DNA of 64,000 bases from contig NC_065902.1 of NCBI RefSeq assembly GCF_905147045.1, positions 11,973,377 through 12,037,376 on the forward strand, in the 5' to 3' direction. The stretch comes from Nymphalis io (taxonomy: Eukaryota > Arthropoda > Insecta > Lepidoptera > Nymphalidae). This document shows, one piece after another, positions 45,785 through 58,600 of this stretch; position 1 is the first letter of the stretch; each line of letters starts with the position of its first letter. Made by a program: the position numbers and the translations under genes. The notes beneath the pieces were generated by a model that saw only the letters and a program-made list of their open reading frames with translations, was not told the DNA's origin and did not search any database.

Positions 45785-45925
45785 TGGGTATACTTATACC
45801 CAAGCGTCGCTTAGGGACTGTTTGGTTAAACACCTATTTCTCTCTTTCTGTAATTATTGATTTGAAATTCGAACGAAGGAGGCATTATTTAATTAATCAT
45901 TATGCAGTAGCGACGTATCAACATT
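45785..45925. mobile_element. MITE family E copy 8 (array unit 3)
   Basis: 'gtatacttatacccaagcgtcgcttagggactg ... gaaattcgaacgaaggaggcattatttaattaatcattatgcagtagcgacg'; right end degraded. Confidence 0.6.
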
Positions 45926-46644
45926 GTTCTTATTGCAGTCAATTATTTTGTTTATATTTTGTTGTACTAGGAAGAATGTTTTGGTAATATGTACAGTTGG
46001 CTTCTTGATAGTTAACGTTCTGAAATCTTTGTATGTCATATTAATATATTTTATGATAGATGTTGTCATAGATGAGAAACTTTATATTTTGTACAGGTAA
46101 ATAACATTGTGGAAAATTTAATTTTAAATTATAATAGTGGATAAGTTATAGTAATGTTAAGGAAAATTAGTCAATCTATTGTGCTGACCAATTAGGAGAT
46201 ATATTTGAACATGTAGATGTAAATAATTAGCTACGCTATAAAAGAAACGCTAAGAATAAATACAGATTATGCCTGGATATACAAATAGAAAAATATCCTA
46301 TTAAGCTTAAATACCGATTACCTATAATAATTACATTATTAAAAAAATAAACAAATAAACGTAGGCAATACATAATAGCGCTTTTTTTATATAAGAAATA
46401 GTTGTGTTTAAAAAATATTAGAGTAAAATTTAAAGACATGATCTACTTACGATCAATTGTTATTGAACTTAATTTTTTTGTAGATGACGCAAGAGTACTG
46501 ACTTTTACGTCACAAAGAATAATGACGTCCCACTATCAATATCGGTAAAATCATGTTAAAAATAATCATAATTTATAGAAATTTAAATAGTTAACGCGGT
46601 TTTGTTCGTTTTCTAAATTTTTTAATACACGCTGGACGGATATT
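45926..46644. other. AT-rich spacer
   Basis: No gene or known repeat seen. Confidence 0.4.
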
Positions 46645-46695
46645 AAATATTCCTGAAATATTAGAAAATGGCTTTCTAATATTTCAGGAATATTT
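46645..46695. repeat. Perfect hairpin, 23-bp arms, 5-base loop
   Basis: The left arm, from 46645, reads AAATATTCCTGAAATATTAG and three further A. The right arm (46673-46695) is its exact reverse complement. It stands in otherwise unremarkable AT-rich DNA. Confidence 0.85.
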
Positions 46696-46829
46696 TCTTG
46701 CAACGACGAACAATACTTTGTCTATTATATAAATAAACTGACTAATGGTTAAACATTTATTTATATCACAGTCTAATATTTCAATATAACAAATATAAAA
46801 ACTGATATTTAAAAAAAGTACTTAATTTA

Positions 46830-47285
46830 AGTCTGATCTGGTCGGAAATGGTCTCCTTCTGTGAAAGTGTGATCTTGCAGAAGGAGGCTCTTGAGGAAGA
46901 GGATGCCGCTGCAGACCTGCTCCACCGAAGAAGACCGGAGAGAAGAAAAAGGCGCTATGCGCATTTACTCTTCCCTCTGCAATAGGCGTCGCCAGGACAA
47001 GGGGGGTTCTCAGTACCCTGGTAATCTATCCTGGTAATCTGGTGGTAAAATAAATAAATGGTACCCCTAGAGAATGGAGGCCCGCATAGGCCGTCCGCTA
47101 GAGGCCGCACGTTAGCATGCGCAAGTGATCCTGTGGCGCTACTCGTTAAGACGGAAAGGGTGCCGCTGGTTTTTTAGTGGGTATTCCAATGTTCGGGACT
47201 CAGTGCCCTGAATACTGGCAAGTCCTACATAGCCCCCCACTATTACCGTGGGGGAAACGCGTAATGCGTTTTTCCACCATGGAAA
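46830..47285 (+). mobile_element. R1-clade LINE 3' end
   Basis: 46833-46985 is open for 50 codons ending in TAG and reads like the C-terminus of an R1-type ORF2: a stretch like FCESVILQKEALEEED, then an Arg-rich end RRRPERRKRRY. The rest is a GC-rich 3' UTR. R1-clade elements often insert in rDNA or telomeric repeats; no rDNA is next to this one. Confidence 0.6.
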
Positions 47286-47637
47286 GATATAGCTGAACAT
47301 ATTGTCTATTATAGGTATATAACATAATTATAGAAAATAAAATTAAAAATGGAGCTTCAATAATTGTAATATAAAATTATACTATCTGACAATTTTATCG
47401 ATATCGATAATACTGTTGAAATCACTACTTGTATACGTAACTGTCACTGTCAAGTTTCTAGGTATGTTCTGCAATATTGCATTGCTGCAAGATGCTGATC
47501 TTTGCAATACGATAGATCTTATTCGATGAAATAAACTATCACTTACCTATCCTTAATAGGTCACTAAATGTGACACCGAGTTGTTTTAAATAGGTCAAAT
47601 TCGTAGTGTTATTTATAGGTTATAAAGTGTTGGAAAC

Positions 47638-47992
47638 ATGAGTTATCCTGATGGAAATAGTTATCCAAATAGTGAATTTGCCCCACAAAGTGCTGCCCAA
47701 GAGTCGACAATACGAGAGGCATATAATGAAGGTAAGATTTTCAAAAAAATAAAAAATAGTCGTACGTTTTGAAATTCGCCGGTTTTCTTTTGCTATTACT
47801 CTTGTAAGAATATAATGTTGGTTCTCTTCTTTATGTCTAGGTAGATAACGTTTTTTTTTCAATGTATTTTTTTTGATTGAAGTAGTGGTCGTCTAATAAA
47901 TTTATTTATCTATATATATATCTTATTTGTCAGGTTATTTGATACCATACCAGAAAACTAAGTACAACCAATTGTTCATAGCTACGACATAA
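47638..47992 (+). CDS. Candidate small protein gene, 50 residues
   Basis: Two coding exons, 47638-47731 and 47934-47992, joined at a phase-1 GT-AG intron (GAAG|gtaaga ... atttgtcag|GTTAT). The product begins MSYPDGNSYPNSEFAPQSAA and continues through STIREAYNEGYLIPYQ to FIATT and stop. No signal peptide, membrane segment, Cys or known domain; hydrophilic and Asn/Tyr/Ser-rich. Not recognised. In favour: good splice sites, frame kept across the intron, an A at -3 of the ATG. Against: short, and not in the size range where open frames are significant. It could be the 5' end of a differently spliced gene. Confidence 0.4.
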
Positions 47993-47999
47993 AAGAAAG

Positions 48000-48915
48000 A
48001 AAGGAACTTGAAGGAATGTGTTTTGAAAATGAACTGCTTGTAATAACAATGAGAAAAAGTTAATTTAGAACAGGATAGCAGATACTGAAATGCAAGTGGA
48101 GTAAAGCATACCTTTTATTTTCCACATTATAAAATTGAGCACTACCACCCACTTCACATTCAAAGAGTAAACTGTTAAGTAATAAATTGTTAAAAAAATT
48201 AAAATATTCCAAATGAAAATAAACAAGGCAAATTATTATTAATATTTACAAATAAAGATTTCAAATACTAATTTAAATTCATACATGTGTCTTAGGAATT
48301 CCACAAAAATGTTCATCTATACATTAATAGCTATTTTAAACGAATCTTCATTGACGACTATTTCAAACAATATAATGAGTTGTCAATTTGTGTCTCTATA
48401 TATACTGATAAAGTATATACAATCACATATAGACTGACTTATGTTACTTTATAATGTATTTATGTATATTGAATTTTTTCTTATTAATTTTTGTTCTCCA
48501 TGTCTGGAAATTTGATTTGTATTTCCTAAAAACTGAGAACGTTTAAACTATATTTATTCAAGTTATGTATATATGCTTATTATAGATACACATATCCAAT
48601 AACATTATTAATTAATTTGTATAGAATAGAATAGAATTTGTTATCCTTGTACTGCCTGTATTTTACAAGAATAAAATCATTAAAAATAAATGCAAAAGTA
48701 ATACTTTCTCCAATCTAAGATATAACAAATAATGACACTAAAAATAAAAATTATAAAACACAATGAAACAAACAATCTTATATATTGTAAAACATTATTA
48801 AGCTATACAGTGGTACGAAATTAAAACAAGAGACCGCTCAGCTCTAGTCAAGGTTTTCAACTAAGATACAGATTTTCAGTGGCACTCAAATCTTAAAAGT
48901 CAACTTCGTCACAAT
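48000..48915. other. AT-rich spacer
   Basis: No gene seen. It may contain the 3' UTR of the candidate small gene. Confidence 0.35.
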
Positions 48916-48919
48916 AATA

Positions 48920-49180
48920 ATAAGAGCCGAGTTGGCTCACTGGGTTGAACATGTGAATTTTAACCAAAAGTTCAGATTCCATCCCAGGCGTTAATGAATT
49001 GAATGTGCTTAATTTATCATTAATCTCATGCTCGGTTGTGAAGAAAGAGGTCCTAAGAACACTGCATTGGAGAATGACATTTGCATCCACCGCATCCATG
49101 AAATTTGACATGTGGTGGGAGGTTTCACGTGTCAAGCCGCACCGTTCATGGGTGTTATTGCCGACGAGCATCAGTTTTTC
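48920..49180 (+). repeat. SINE-B, degraded relative
   Basis: 'aagagccgagttggctcactgggttgaacatgtgaattttaacc' matches the SINE-B head; the remainder is strongly diverged. Confidence 0.5.
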
Positions 49181-49660
49181 AAAACTGTCTAGATTTTACT
49201 GAGTTTGGTGATTGAAGAAGCTGCGAATTGATTGTAGGCATCTGCCTAACTGGTGGAGGGACGATTTTTGAGTTCATCTAGGGTAGGCATCTCATTGGAA
49301 CGATGTGCAGTCCAAAAAATACCTAACATTTTGTGCCAATCAAATTTTAAATGGTCTGATACTTGTTTCTTACGATCTTTCACTGTCGGCTGCGCAAAGA
49401 AATATGCAGACGAAAAGTGACTGTAAAAGTCGAATTTTAGTGCTTTTAGCCTTTATGTTTAAGTACCTACTCGTAAAAACTTGTGTGATCTCGTTATGTT
49501 TGTTATAATAAAGAAGCAATGACAATTTCGACAGCCAATTGACATGATGGTAACCTCATTTATCACTAAGCGTTCTGTTTCGTATCAATAATACCAATTG
49601 TAGTTCATTCTGAGCGTCGGTCGTTAAACATACGTTGGTTAGAGAGGAGTAATTTGCGCC

Positions 49661-52600
49661 ATGTGGATAGTATTCTTGACGTTTTTAGGTAAAATTTGTT
49701 TTTGGAATACATGATTTTGATATTTAAAGACATTTGTTTTGTTATTGTGATCATTGATTAATATATATTTGTAATATATAATAACTTTTTTTAAGAAAGT
49801 AATTAGATATATTTTTTTCCAATTGTATAGTTTTTATATTATTAATGTACTGTGTAAAGTATGGACCAGTGGTTAGACGTGAATATTAAACGATTGTTTA
49901 GAGATCAACCCGAGAAAGCTTTTTTAAAGCTATACTTTTGTAATAATGTTAAGTGTATTCAACATAATATTAGGCTCACCATTATGTATTATTTTATAAT
50001 TATCGATTATAAGATTGTATGGTATTCTAATTCCAATATCATACAATCGACAGAGCATCATTTCTGAAATGATATAATCTTTATATAGTTTATTTTAACT
50101 TACTTAACATTGCCATCAATATATTTTTAGGGGGCATAAAGGCAGGGGCAGTTCGTGTGGCACGACTCGCGTACGGCATCTTATCCAGACGAAAAGCAGC
50201 CGAAGAAGGTGTAGCGAGACTCGCCCGGGTCCTGTCAGCTTTAGATCTAACTGCCCTGGGAGTAGGTAGCACATTGGGTGTAGGGGTCTACGTACTCGCT
50301 GGGGACGTGGCCAAGAATTATGCGGGTCCAGCTGTCATACTGTCGTTCCTGTTAGCGGCGGTCGCGAGTGTTTTTGCAGGTAAATTTAGTGTCTTTATAT
50401 TTTTAGTAATATTGGTAGGCGAACGGGCAATGCTAACTTATAAGTATCACCACCATTTACTTTTGAGGGAGAATAATAATTGTGCTACCCACAGAAATTC
50501 TAATATAGGGAACATTAGGATTTCTTCTTGTTCAATTCATTTTTCAGTTTATGTCGCCGATATTCATCATCATCCTATATTATTCTAGTTTTAATATTGT
50601 GTTTGTTCATAGGTTTGTGTTATGCGGAGTTCGGAGCTCGTGTACCCAAAGCTGGTTCGGCTTATGTGTACAGTTACGTGTGCGTCGGAGAGTTCATTGC
50701 ATTTATCATTGGATGGAATCTCATACTCGAGTATATAATCGGTAAGCGAAATCAAATTCGATTCTATTTATTACTATTCTATGTGATTTATTTTTATATT
50801 ATATTCTGTAACTAAAACACATGCTCAGTTTTTTTTAATTAACACAATATCAAATAACGTCGATCCGATCAATTGACATGATTGGCGCTTCATAAAACAA
50901 TTAAATTGCAATAAAATTAAGCAAAATGTTCCTTGTTCAATAATAACGCTATAAGTGAAAACTTTTATTTGGTCAAAGAGTTGATTTTCTTAACGTTTAC
51001 GTAAAATCGGCGTTACAGACGAATTTTCTTCAATCATTCAATTCAATTCAATTATTAGTTCAATTATGGCTTTACTAGTGCATAGCATAGATCATTGATA
51101 TGCAAACATATCATCAACTTTTCTTGGTTGTGTACTTGATTTGGCAATGTGCGATGGTGGTGTTCATTACCTACTCATTTTTCACAGTTTTTCGGTTTGT
51201 CTAAAGGCAGCTAATAATAGCGGATTCTTGGTCAATCGTTTCTTAGGAGACGTACGACGTTATTATACGTAAAAGCCAGTCCATAATTTTTCGTGCAATT
51301 AATATATCGCGTAAAAGAACGCTTGGTGTGTATAGTATGAGGTATTAGTAAGTTGGTAAGCTGTTAGCCATTCGTATAGGTTCCATATTATTCAGTCCTC
51401 GATATTGTTTAATTATAAAAAAATCTTGCAAGATTCAACTTCTATCCGATAAAACATCGTCATATAACCAATATTAGCTAAGTGTTGTAGATAGAAGACG
51501 TACATAAAATTTCTCCAGCTCATCGTTAAAGAAGTCACCCCTCTTGTCCTAGGCGCGGCATCGGTAGTGAAAGCGTTGAGTGAATATTTGGACTCTTTGC
51601 TGGATAAGGCTATTTCGACGCAGCTGCACGAGTGGATGCCGATGCACTCGCCGCACCTCGCGACATATCCTGACTTGTTCGCTTTCACTGTAATCATGGC
51701 ATTTTCTGGTAAGTTTTATTAAATACTTCATTAATATTATATTATATTAACCACACAAAATGGCTTCAATTTAATAAAACAACAACTGATTTTGAACTTT
51801 ATTTCTATAAGCATACGATTCAAATTGTGTTTTCAGTGGCTCTCGCATTCGGCGTCAAGGAGTCCACGAAGTTCAACAATTTTTGCACTGGTGTTAATCT
51901 CTGCGTAGTATTGTTCGTCATAATATCTGGTTCATTTAAAGGTATATGAAAATTTTGTGGTTTTTCCTAAGTATTGTAGCCGATTATATATATGAGGAAT
52001 AAAAAATAACAAGTCATAGTTATTATTATTATTAAATGTGTAGTCAAATTTGATAAATGATACATGAGACAGACAAAGATATCGTTTTTTTTCTAACTGG
52101 TTTGTATTTTACGCGAAACGTTATAGTTTAATGAACTAATTTACAAAAATATCAAAACTAAAAGTTCCTCGTTTCTCGCATTGTTAACGTCCTCGATTCC
52201 GAATCTTTTCTACAGTTTCAAAGTTGATCCTTTACTTATTAAATTTTTCAAGTTCATTATTATAATAAAAATGGGCATCATTTAGACCATTTGACCACTT
52301 TATGTTTAGTGAACTGTCTTTTTAAATTCTGTGATATATATGCGAACGTAGAAATAGAAATTTGAAAATTGTGGGTTTGCGGTTTGCGCTTATTCGCCTC
52401 GTGTCGCGCAGCGGACAGCCGCAACTGGCGGCTGCCGGCGGACAGCGTGCCGCGCGGCGGGCGCGACTTCGGCGCGGGCGGGTTCGCGCCGTACGGGCTG
52501 GCCGGCATCATCAAGGGCGCCGCCGTCTGCTTCTACGGGTTCATCGGTGAGCGCCTGCGGCATTCTTATTTACCTCCCTGATGTTATGTAAAGCTTAGGG

Positions 52601-55600
52601 GGGGGGGGGTAAGTGTTGGCGTACTGCTGGTATTTGGGAAGGCTATCATCTACAGGAACAAGGGATATACGATCTTAAAGCGCATGTTTGGCGGCGCATT
52701 GAAAGTGTAAGCTGCACTTTATATTTCTTAATGTTTGATGATGGTAAATGGTAAAATTCACCCAGATTTGACCACCTACCATCTGGAGACCCATTTTCAT
52801 GACTGCCTTCTTATTATCATAAAAACAATCTAAACCATCTTTCGTATATATATATTTTTTTATTTTATTATATTACGTAGATGAAATGGGCCACCTAACG
52901 GTAAGTAGTCACCACCGCCCGTTGACATTGGCACTGTAAGAAATATTAACCATCCCTTACATTGCCAATGTACTACCAACCCTGGTTACTAAGATGTTAT
53001 GTCGCTTGTGCCGTTCATGTTATGCTGTTACATAAAATATGATGTAGTTACACTGGCTCACTCACCCTTCCTACCAAAACACACCGATACTATGTTGTGC
53101 TGTTTAGCGGTGAGCAAGATCCAGGCCAATTAGTTACATATGATAATGAAGTTCCAATGATGTGATACACAGCAACATTTAACTGGGCTCCAGGTTTCGA
53201 CTGCGTGGCGACCGCCGGCGAGGAGGCGAGGAGACCACAGAAGACCATCCCCTTCGCCGTGGTGGCCTCCCTGCTGATAGTGTTCCTGGCCTACTGCGGG
53301 GTCTCCTCCGTGCTCACACTGATGCTCCCATATTATATGCAGGTCTGGAAAACACATATACTCTCACACACTAGACGTGAAATTGACTTTTATAATAATA
53401 TATAATAATACACAATAACTATCCGACCTAATAATTAAAAATAAACAAATAACAATCAACAATAACATTAATGACGTTCATGAATAATAACTAATAAAAA
53501 AAAAACAACTAAAAAGACAAAATAGCCTACACCGTAATTCCAAGGTCGGAGCACCCAAACTTCGCGCCAAAAATGAAGGGCGATCGCGCGCTTTTCCATT
53601 TTGTATATATGACGTTATTGAAATGTAGCCTCCGCCCCAGGACGAGAAGGCGCCGTTCCCGCACGTGTACGACCGGCTGGGCTGGCCGTGGGCCAAGTAC
53701 GCCGTCAGCGTGGGCGCCATCTGCGCGCTCTGCTCCAGGTCGGCGAGGGTTGTTTTTTTATAGAATAGGACGGCGGACGAGCATATGGGCCACCTGATGG
53801 TAAGTGGTCACCAAACGCCCTTAGACATTGGCATTGTAAGAAATGTCAACCATACTACGATGTTTATATATTGTACGAACTAAGATGTTTTGTCCCTTGT
53901 GCCTGCAATTACACTGGCTCACTCACCCTTCAAACCGGAACACAGCAATATCAAGTACTGCTGTTTTGCGGTAGAATATCTGACGAGTGGGTGGTACCTA
54001 CCCAAACGAGTCTGCACAAAGCCATACCACCATAAAAAATTTAATGCCAATCTAAAATAAAATGTTCTAATATTTAATGCCAATATTTCAATTGTGATAT
54101 ACTATAAAGAGACAGTAGAGTGCTTGTGTGCACTGTAATATTTCCTGCGTAGTTGGCTCCTCTTGAGAAAGTGTGCCTGAAGGTCATATTAGAACCTCAT
54201 ATATTCCCGTAGCTTGCTGGGAGCGGTGTTCCCCCTCCCGCGCATCATCTACGCTATGTCGTCAGACGGGCTGTTGTTCAAGTTCATGGGGAGAGTGAGT
54301 GAGAAGTACCAAACACCATTGATCGGAACCATGGTTGCTGGACTTTTTACAGGTAATTAAAATATATATGTTTTGTAGTAAGAACTGACGCATTCGATGG
54401 TTTACGAGATGGGATGAGTAGATATAATATAGAGGCTAACATATAATAGGCGTTGGGCCGGTAGAAAGTTTTTGGTTTTCATATAAAGCAATTCGTTACC
54501 AGTTAATGTAAAGTAATTATTAAGATGATACTTTGGTAACATTGACGTCAAAGGGTAGGTAACCTTAATACGAAGACAAAGATAGCTTTGGCTTCAGACT
54601 ATTTACCGCCAGGTGGCTCATTTGCCTAGCTGTTCGATATGAGATACGAGAGAGAGAAACGAGATGGAATAAAGCTAAACAAATTGTGTTCAGGTACATT
54701 GGCGATGATATTTGAATTGGAGCAGTTAATTCACATGATGTCCATCGGCACTCTGCTGGCGTACTCCATGGTGGCGTCTTGTGTACTGTTGCTCAGGTAT
54801 GAGTTCAATAATGATTACAATAATATATAATTTGATTAAAATGCAAGTTATCAGTGCTCAAAAAAAGAAAATAAATCAATTTATAAAGTCACGCTGCTTT
54901 TCATCATCTAATTTTGTAGCTGAGGATTCAGAAGTTTGGTGTAAATGAGATGAAATATCTTGGGGCTCCAGTTACTGTGGGGTTCCCTCAAGGATCTATT
55001 CTTAGACCATTTATCTTTCTCATTTGTATGAATGACTTACTTTATGTTTTAAGTAACAAACACGAGAAAGTATTGTATGCTGATGACACTTCACACTTCT
55101 TGAGTTTTCAAAATGAAAAGATGTCTGCCAGCTTAAAATGGTACTTTAATTTAATGTCAATAATTTGTAGCAAAACAATAAAAAGGTGCATTAAATTGAT
55201 TATACTTTTGGATGTGTTCACGAATGTACTTCAAAATGAGTAAGCAATAAAGGTTTTAGTTGGTCCCAATGGGGCATTTATATTAATGGATTGGTGAGTA
55301 GAGATAGTTTTGAAGCCCTTGCGATAAAAAAATAGACTTGATTGATTTAGATACTAAACTAGTCTGTGATATGAAATTATCTGTGGTAATACAGCTGACA
55401 TTATTAAGATTTTTCTGTAATGTTTGTGCGCGCGAATTTATAAGTTTTTATCAGAAATTGTGATATACATATTGTTAATACAAGGAATAAGTATAGCTTA
55501 TAATTTCTATTAGGCTTAGTAACTATTGTGAGACAGTGTATTTATTTTCGTGTATCGTCTAAATTTCTTTGATTACAGTTAAACGTAAGAAAAATTGTAA

Positions 55601-58600
55601 AATTTTACATTTACTTATGTTAAAGACATGCCACCAGAAAATTCTATTAAATATAAATTAAATAACTTGTTAAATATCATAACACATACCAATTATGTAA
55701 CAAAAAATAATTGCAAAGAAATAAATTTTATGGATATTAATTATTATTTAAATTTAAAATATGATTTATTGATATATGATGAGTATCATCTATCGCTTTT
55801 TTATAAAATATGATAACAAATTTGTTATTATTACAATATCAACCAATGTTTTGGTTGACCAGACAACAGCTTCTATTGAGCAGTATAATAATAATATTAA
55901 TTTAACAATTTACAATTTATTGGAATATGTTCTAAAAAAAAAAAAATTAAATACTAAGACAACAGAGGTAGTGTCTGGCAACAATTATAATAATTTGGAT
56001 AGGAATTTTATATAAGTGAAATATTCTCTGTGAAAGCCAATAAAAGCAATGGAAACGTAAATAATAAAAATAAAATTGTAAGCCCGGTGCACCAAAATGT
56101 TCAAGGAATGCTAGGAAAAGAAATCGAAATCGAATTATTTTTGAATTATAACAATATTGATATTGTGTGTTTAACTGAACATTGGCTTTTAAACTATCAA
56201 ATTATGTTTAACTTCACTGGGAACCACCTGGTTCCCAGTGACGTTAATACCATACCTACCTAGCTAGTCTTTTCAGTAGAAAAAAAAGCAATACGCGGTA
56301 GCTCTTTAATACTTATTAGTAAAAAGTTAAAATTTAAAAAATGTAAAGGTATTGTGAGCCTATTGAGTCAACTATAGAAATAGCCAGAGCAAAGCTTGAG
56401 CATGTCATTGTTGTATGCATATACACCCCCCCTGGAGATTATATGAATTATTTGAAAAAAATATCGGAAGATGTTTCATCTAGATACGCGGTAGCGTGTC
56501 AAGCCAAGTTCAAGTTAACAGATCTGGCGAGCAGCACCGTGTGTAATATTACACGAACCATTTGGAGCCACTTTTGACCCCCTCAGAACTCAAAAACTAT
56601 TTCACATAAACATGTCAAACTTGGCTCATATATTCAGACTTGCAAGACACTTTTGTGCTTCAAATTTTATAAACACACCACAAACAGTTATTTAGATATT
56701 AACGTCCAAAAATTGTCATTTTTATCACTGACTGACCTATAGTAACTCGGTTCCAGATGACCTAGAAATTATAAATTTGGCATCCAGATAGGTAGTTTGG
56801 TGAATACAAAGAAATATATTAGAAAGTAGTAAATTTTTATCATTGAAATAATAATTAATACTAAATGCCAATTAATAACGTCATAAATACGAAAGTCGAC
56901 TATATACTTAGTTATAAGCACTAAAACTGATATGTTTGGATTAAAAAAAATTAAGGGTGGTAAATTAAGGGTATTCCACGCGTTATATATTCACGCGAAG
57001 ACCTTAAAATCCACATAAAAACCGGCTGTCATCAATTTTGATTGCTGATTCTTACATTACATGCACTATAGGTAGGTGGTCCCAATAGAATCGATTAATT
57101 GAAAAATTTACTAGATAGTTCCTGTACAAAAAGTAATGACATCCCATCAAAAACATAAATCTGAAATAAGAGCCAAGTTCAATATTATGATATATGACTT
57201 GGTTGTTGACTTCAACGACAAAAGAAGTGAGATCTAAAAGGGTGCCAAGTTCAATGGTCAGTCCTTAAATTGATTTATAACAACAAAAAACATTTTATAA
57301 CAACTTGAAATATCTTATCTTCTTATAACTTAGGATAATATATTGAAGTCTGGTCTGACTTGCTAGTTTTCATATCTTATTATTAGTATTAGTACCAATA
57401 CCAAGCGCAAGTGTGTCGCCGCAGATACGAGCGTAGCCCGTCACGCGGCTCGGCGGAGCGGCTGCGCGCGTCGTGCGGGGCTGCGCTGCGCCAGCTGTTC
57501 AACAGCGAGCGCCACGCCGCGCCCACCGCGCTCAGCGCCGCCGTCGTCGCCACGCTCGTCACGCTCTACGGTAACGGCGCGGTCCACTCCAGCTGATCAT
57601 TCTTAAGTCCAAACGGCGTTAAGTTGTACTTAAAACTCGATTGATTCCAAGTTGTTATATAAAAAATGGAGCAAGAATTAAATAGACATTTAATTCTCGT
57701 CGCAGCTTAACTAATGACTGCTGACAGGGATAATCACAAACCCCAGTAAACCGGTTTTACTAATTTAACAAAGCAACTAGTGTTACCTATTTACAATATC
57801 GAATTTTCGAGATTCTTGGAAACCAAACGTTCGACGTTCAAATAATATTTTCATCTTCAGGTGTCTGGTGTCTGATCATGATGAATTGCGTCAACCAGCA
57901 CGGGCAAGCTATTTTGGCGGGAGAAATGGTTCCTCTCATCACCTTTATCGTCAGTACATCGCTGGTCATCACGACGCTGTACGCGATATCATGTCAGCCC
58001 GTATCTGAGAAGAAATTAGCGTTCTCTGTAAGATGATATTTAAAAAATATATATTTATCGCTTGTTTTCGTATTCCTTTAGTTTTATGTGTTTTCCACCA
58101 ACCCGCATTGGAGCAGCGTGGTGGAATAAGCTCCAAACCTTCTCCTCAAAATGAGGAGAGGAGGCCTTTAGCCCAGCAGTGGGACATTCACAGGCTGTTT
58201 CGGTTCGGTTTGAAATCATTGGCTTATCGGAAATATTGGAATTGCCATTGTCATCTAACAATATCCTTGTATTCATATATTTGGATACGTGTTTCACGGT
58301 TGACAGAAGAACGGCTTGTACATCGAGTAAACTAAACAAGCCTAAACATATGATTACACAAATAGTCAAATTAATATTATGAGCAAATTGATGCACTTTA
58401 TAGAAAATATTTATAAAAATAGGAAATCGTAAATATTGCCTTTGGCAAAGGCTTAAATGTCATTAAAGTTTATACATTCAATATCATGTATAAAGTAATC
58501 AAATATTGCAGCTAAACTTGTTAATTGTTGTAAATAGTTCGATCTACTGGTGGTAGGGCTTTGTGCAAGCTCGTCTGGGTAGGTACCACCCACTCATCAG

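Noticed and set aside
49861..50067. ATG at 49861 as the transporter start
   Set aside because: Its frame reaches a stop before the acceptor at 50130 and has no donor fitting the next exon's phase.
58033..58335. 100-codon open frame after a transporter exon
   Set aside because: Lies in the intron and overlaps a SINE-B fragment.
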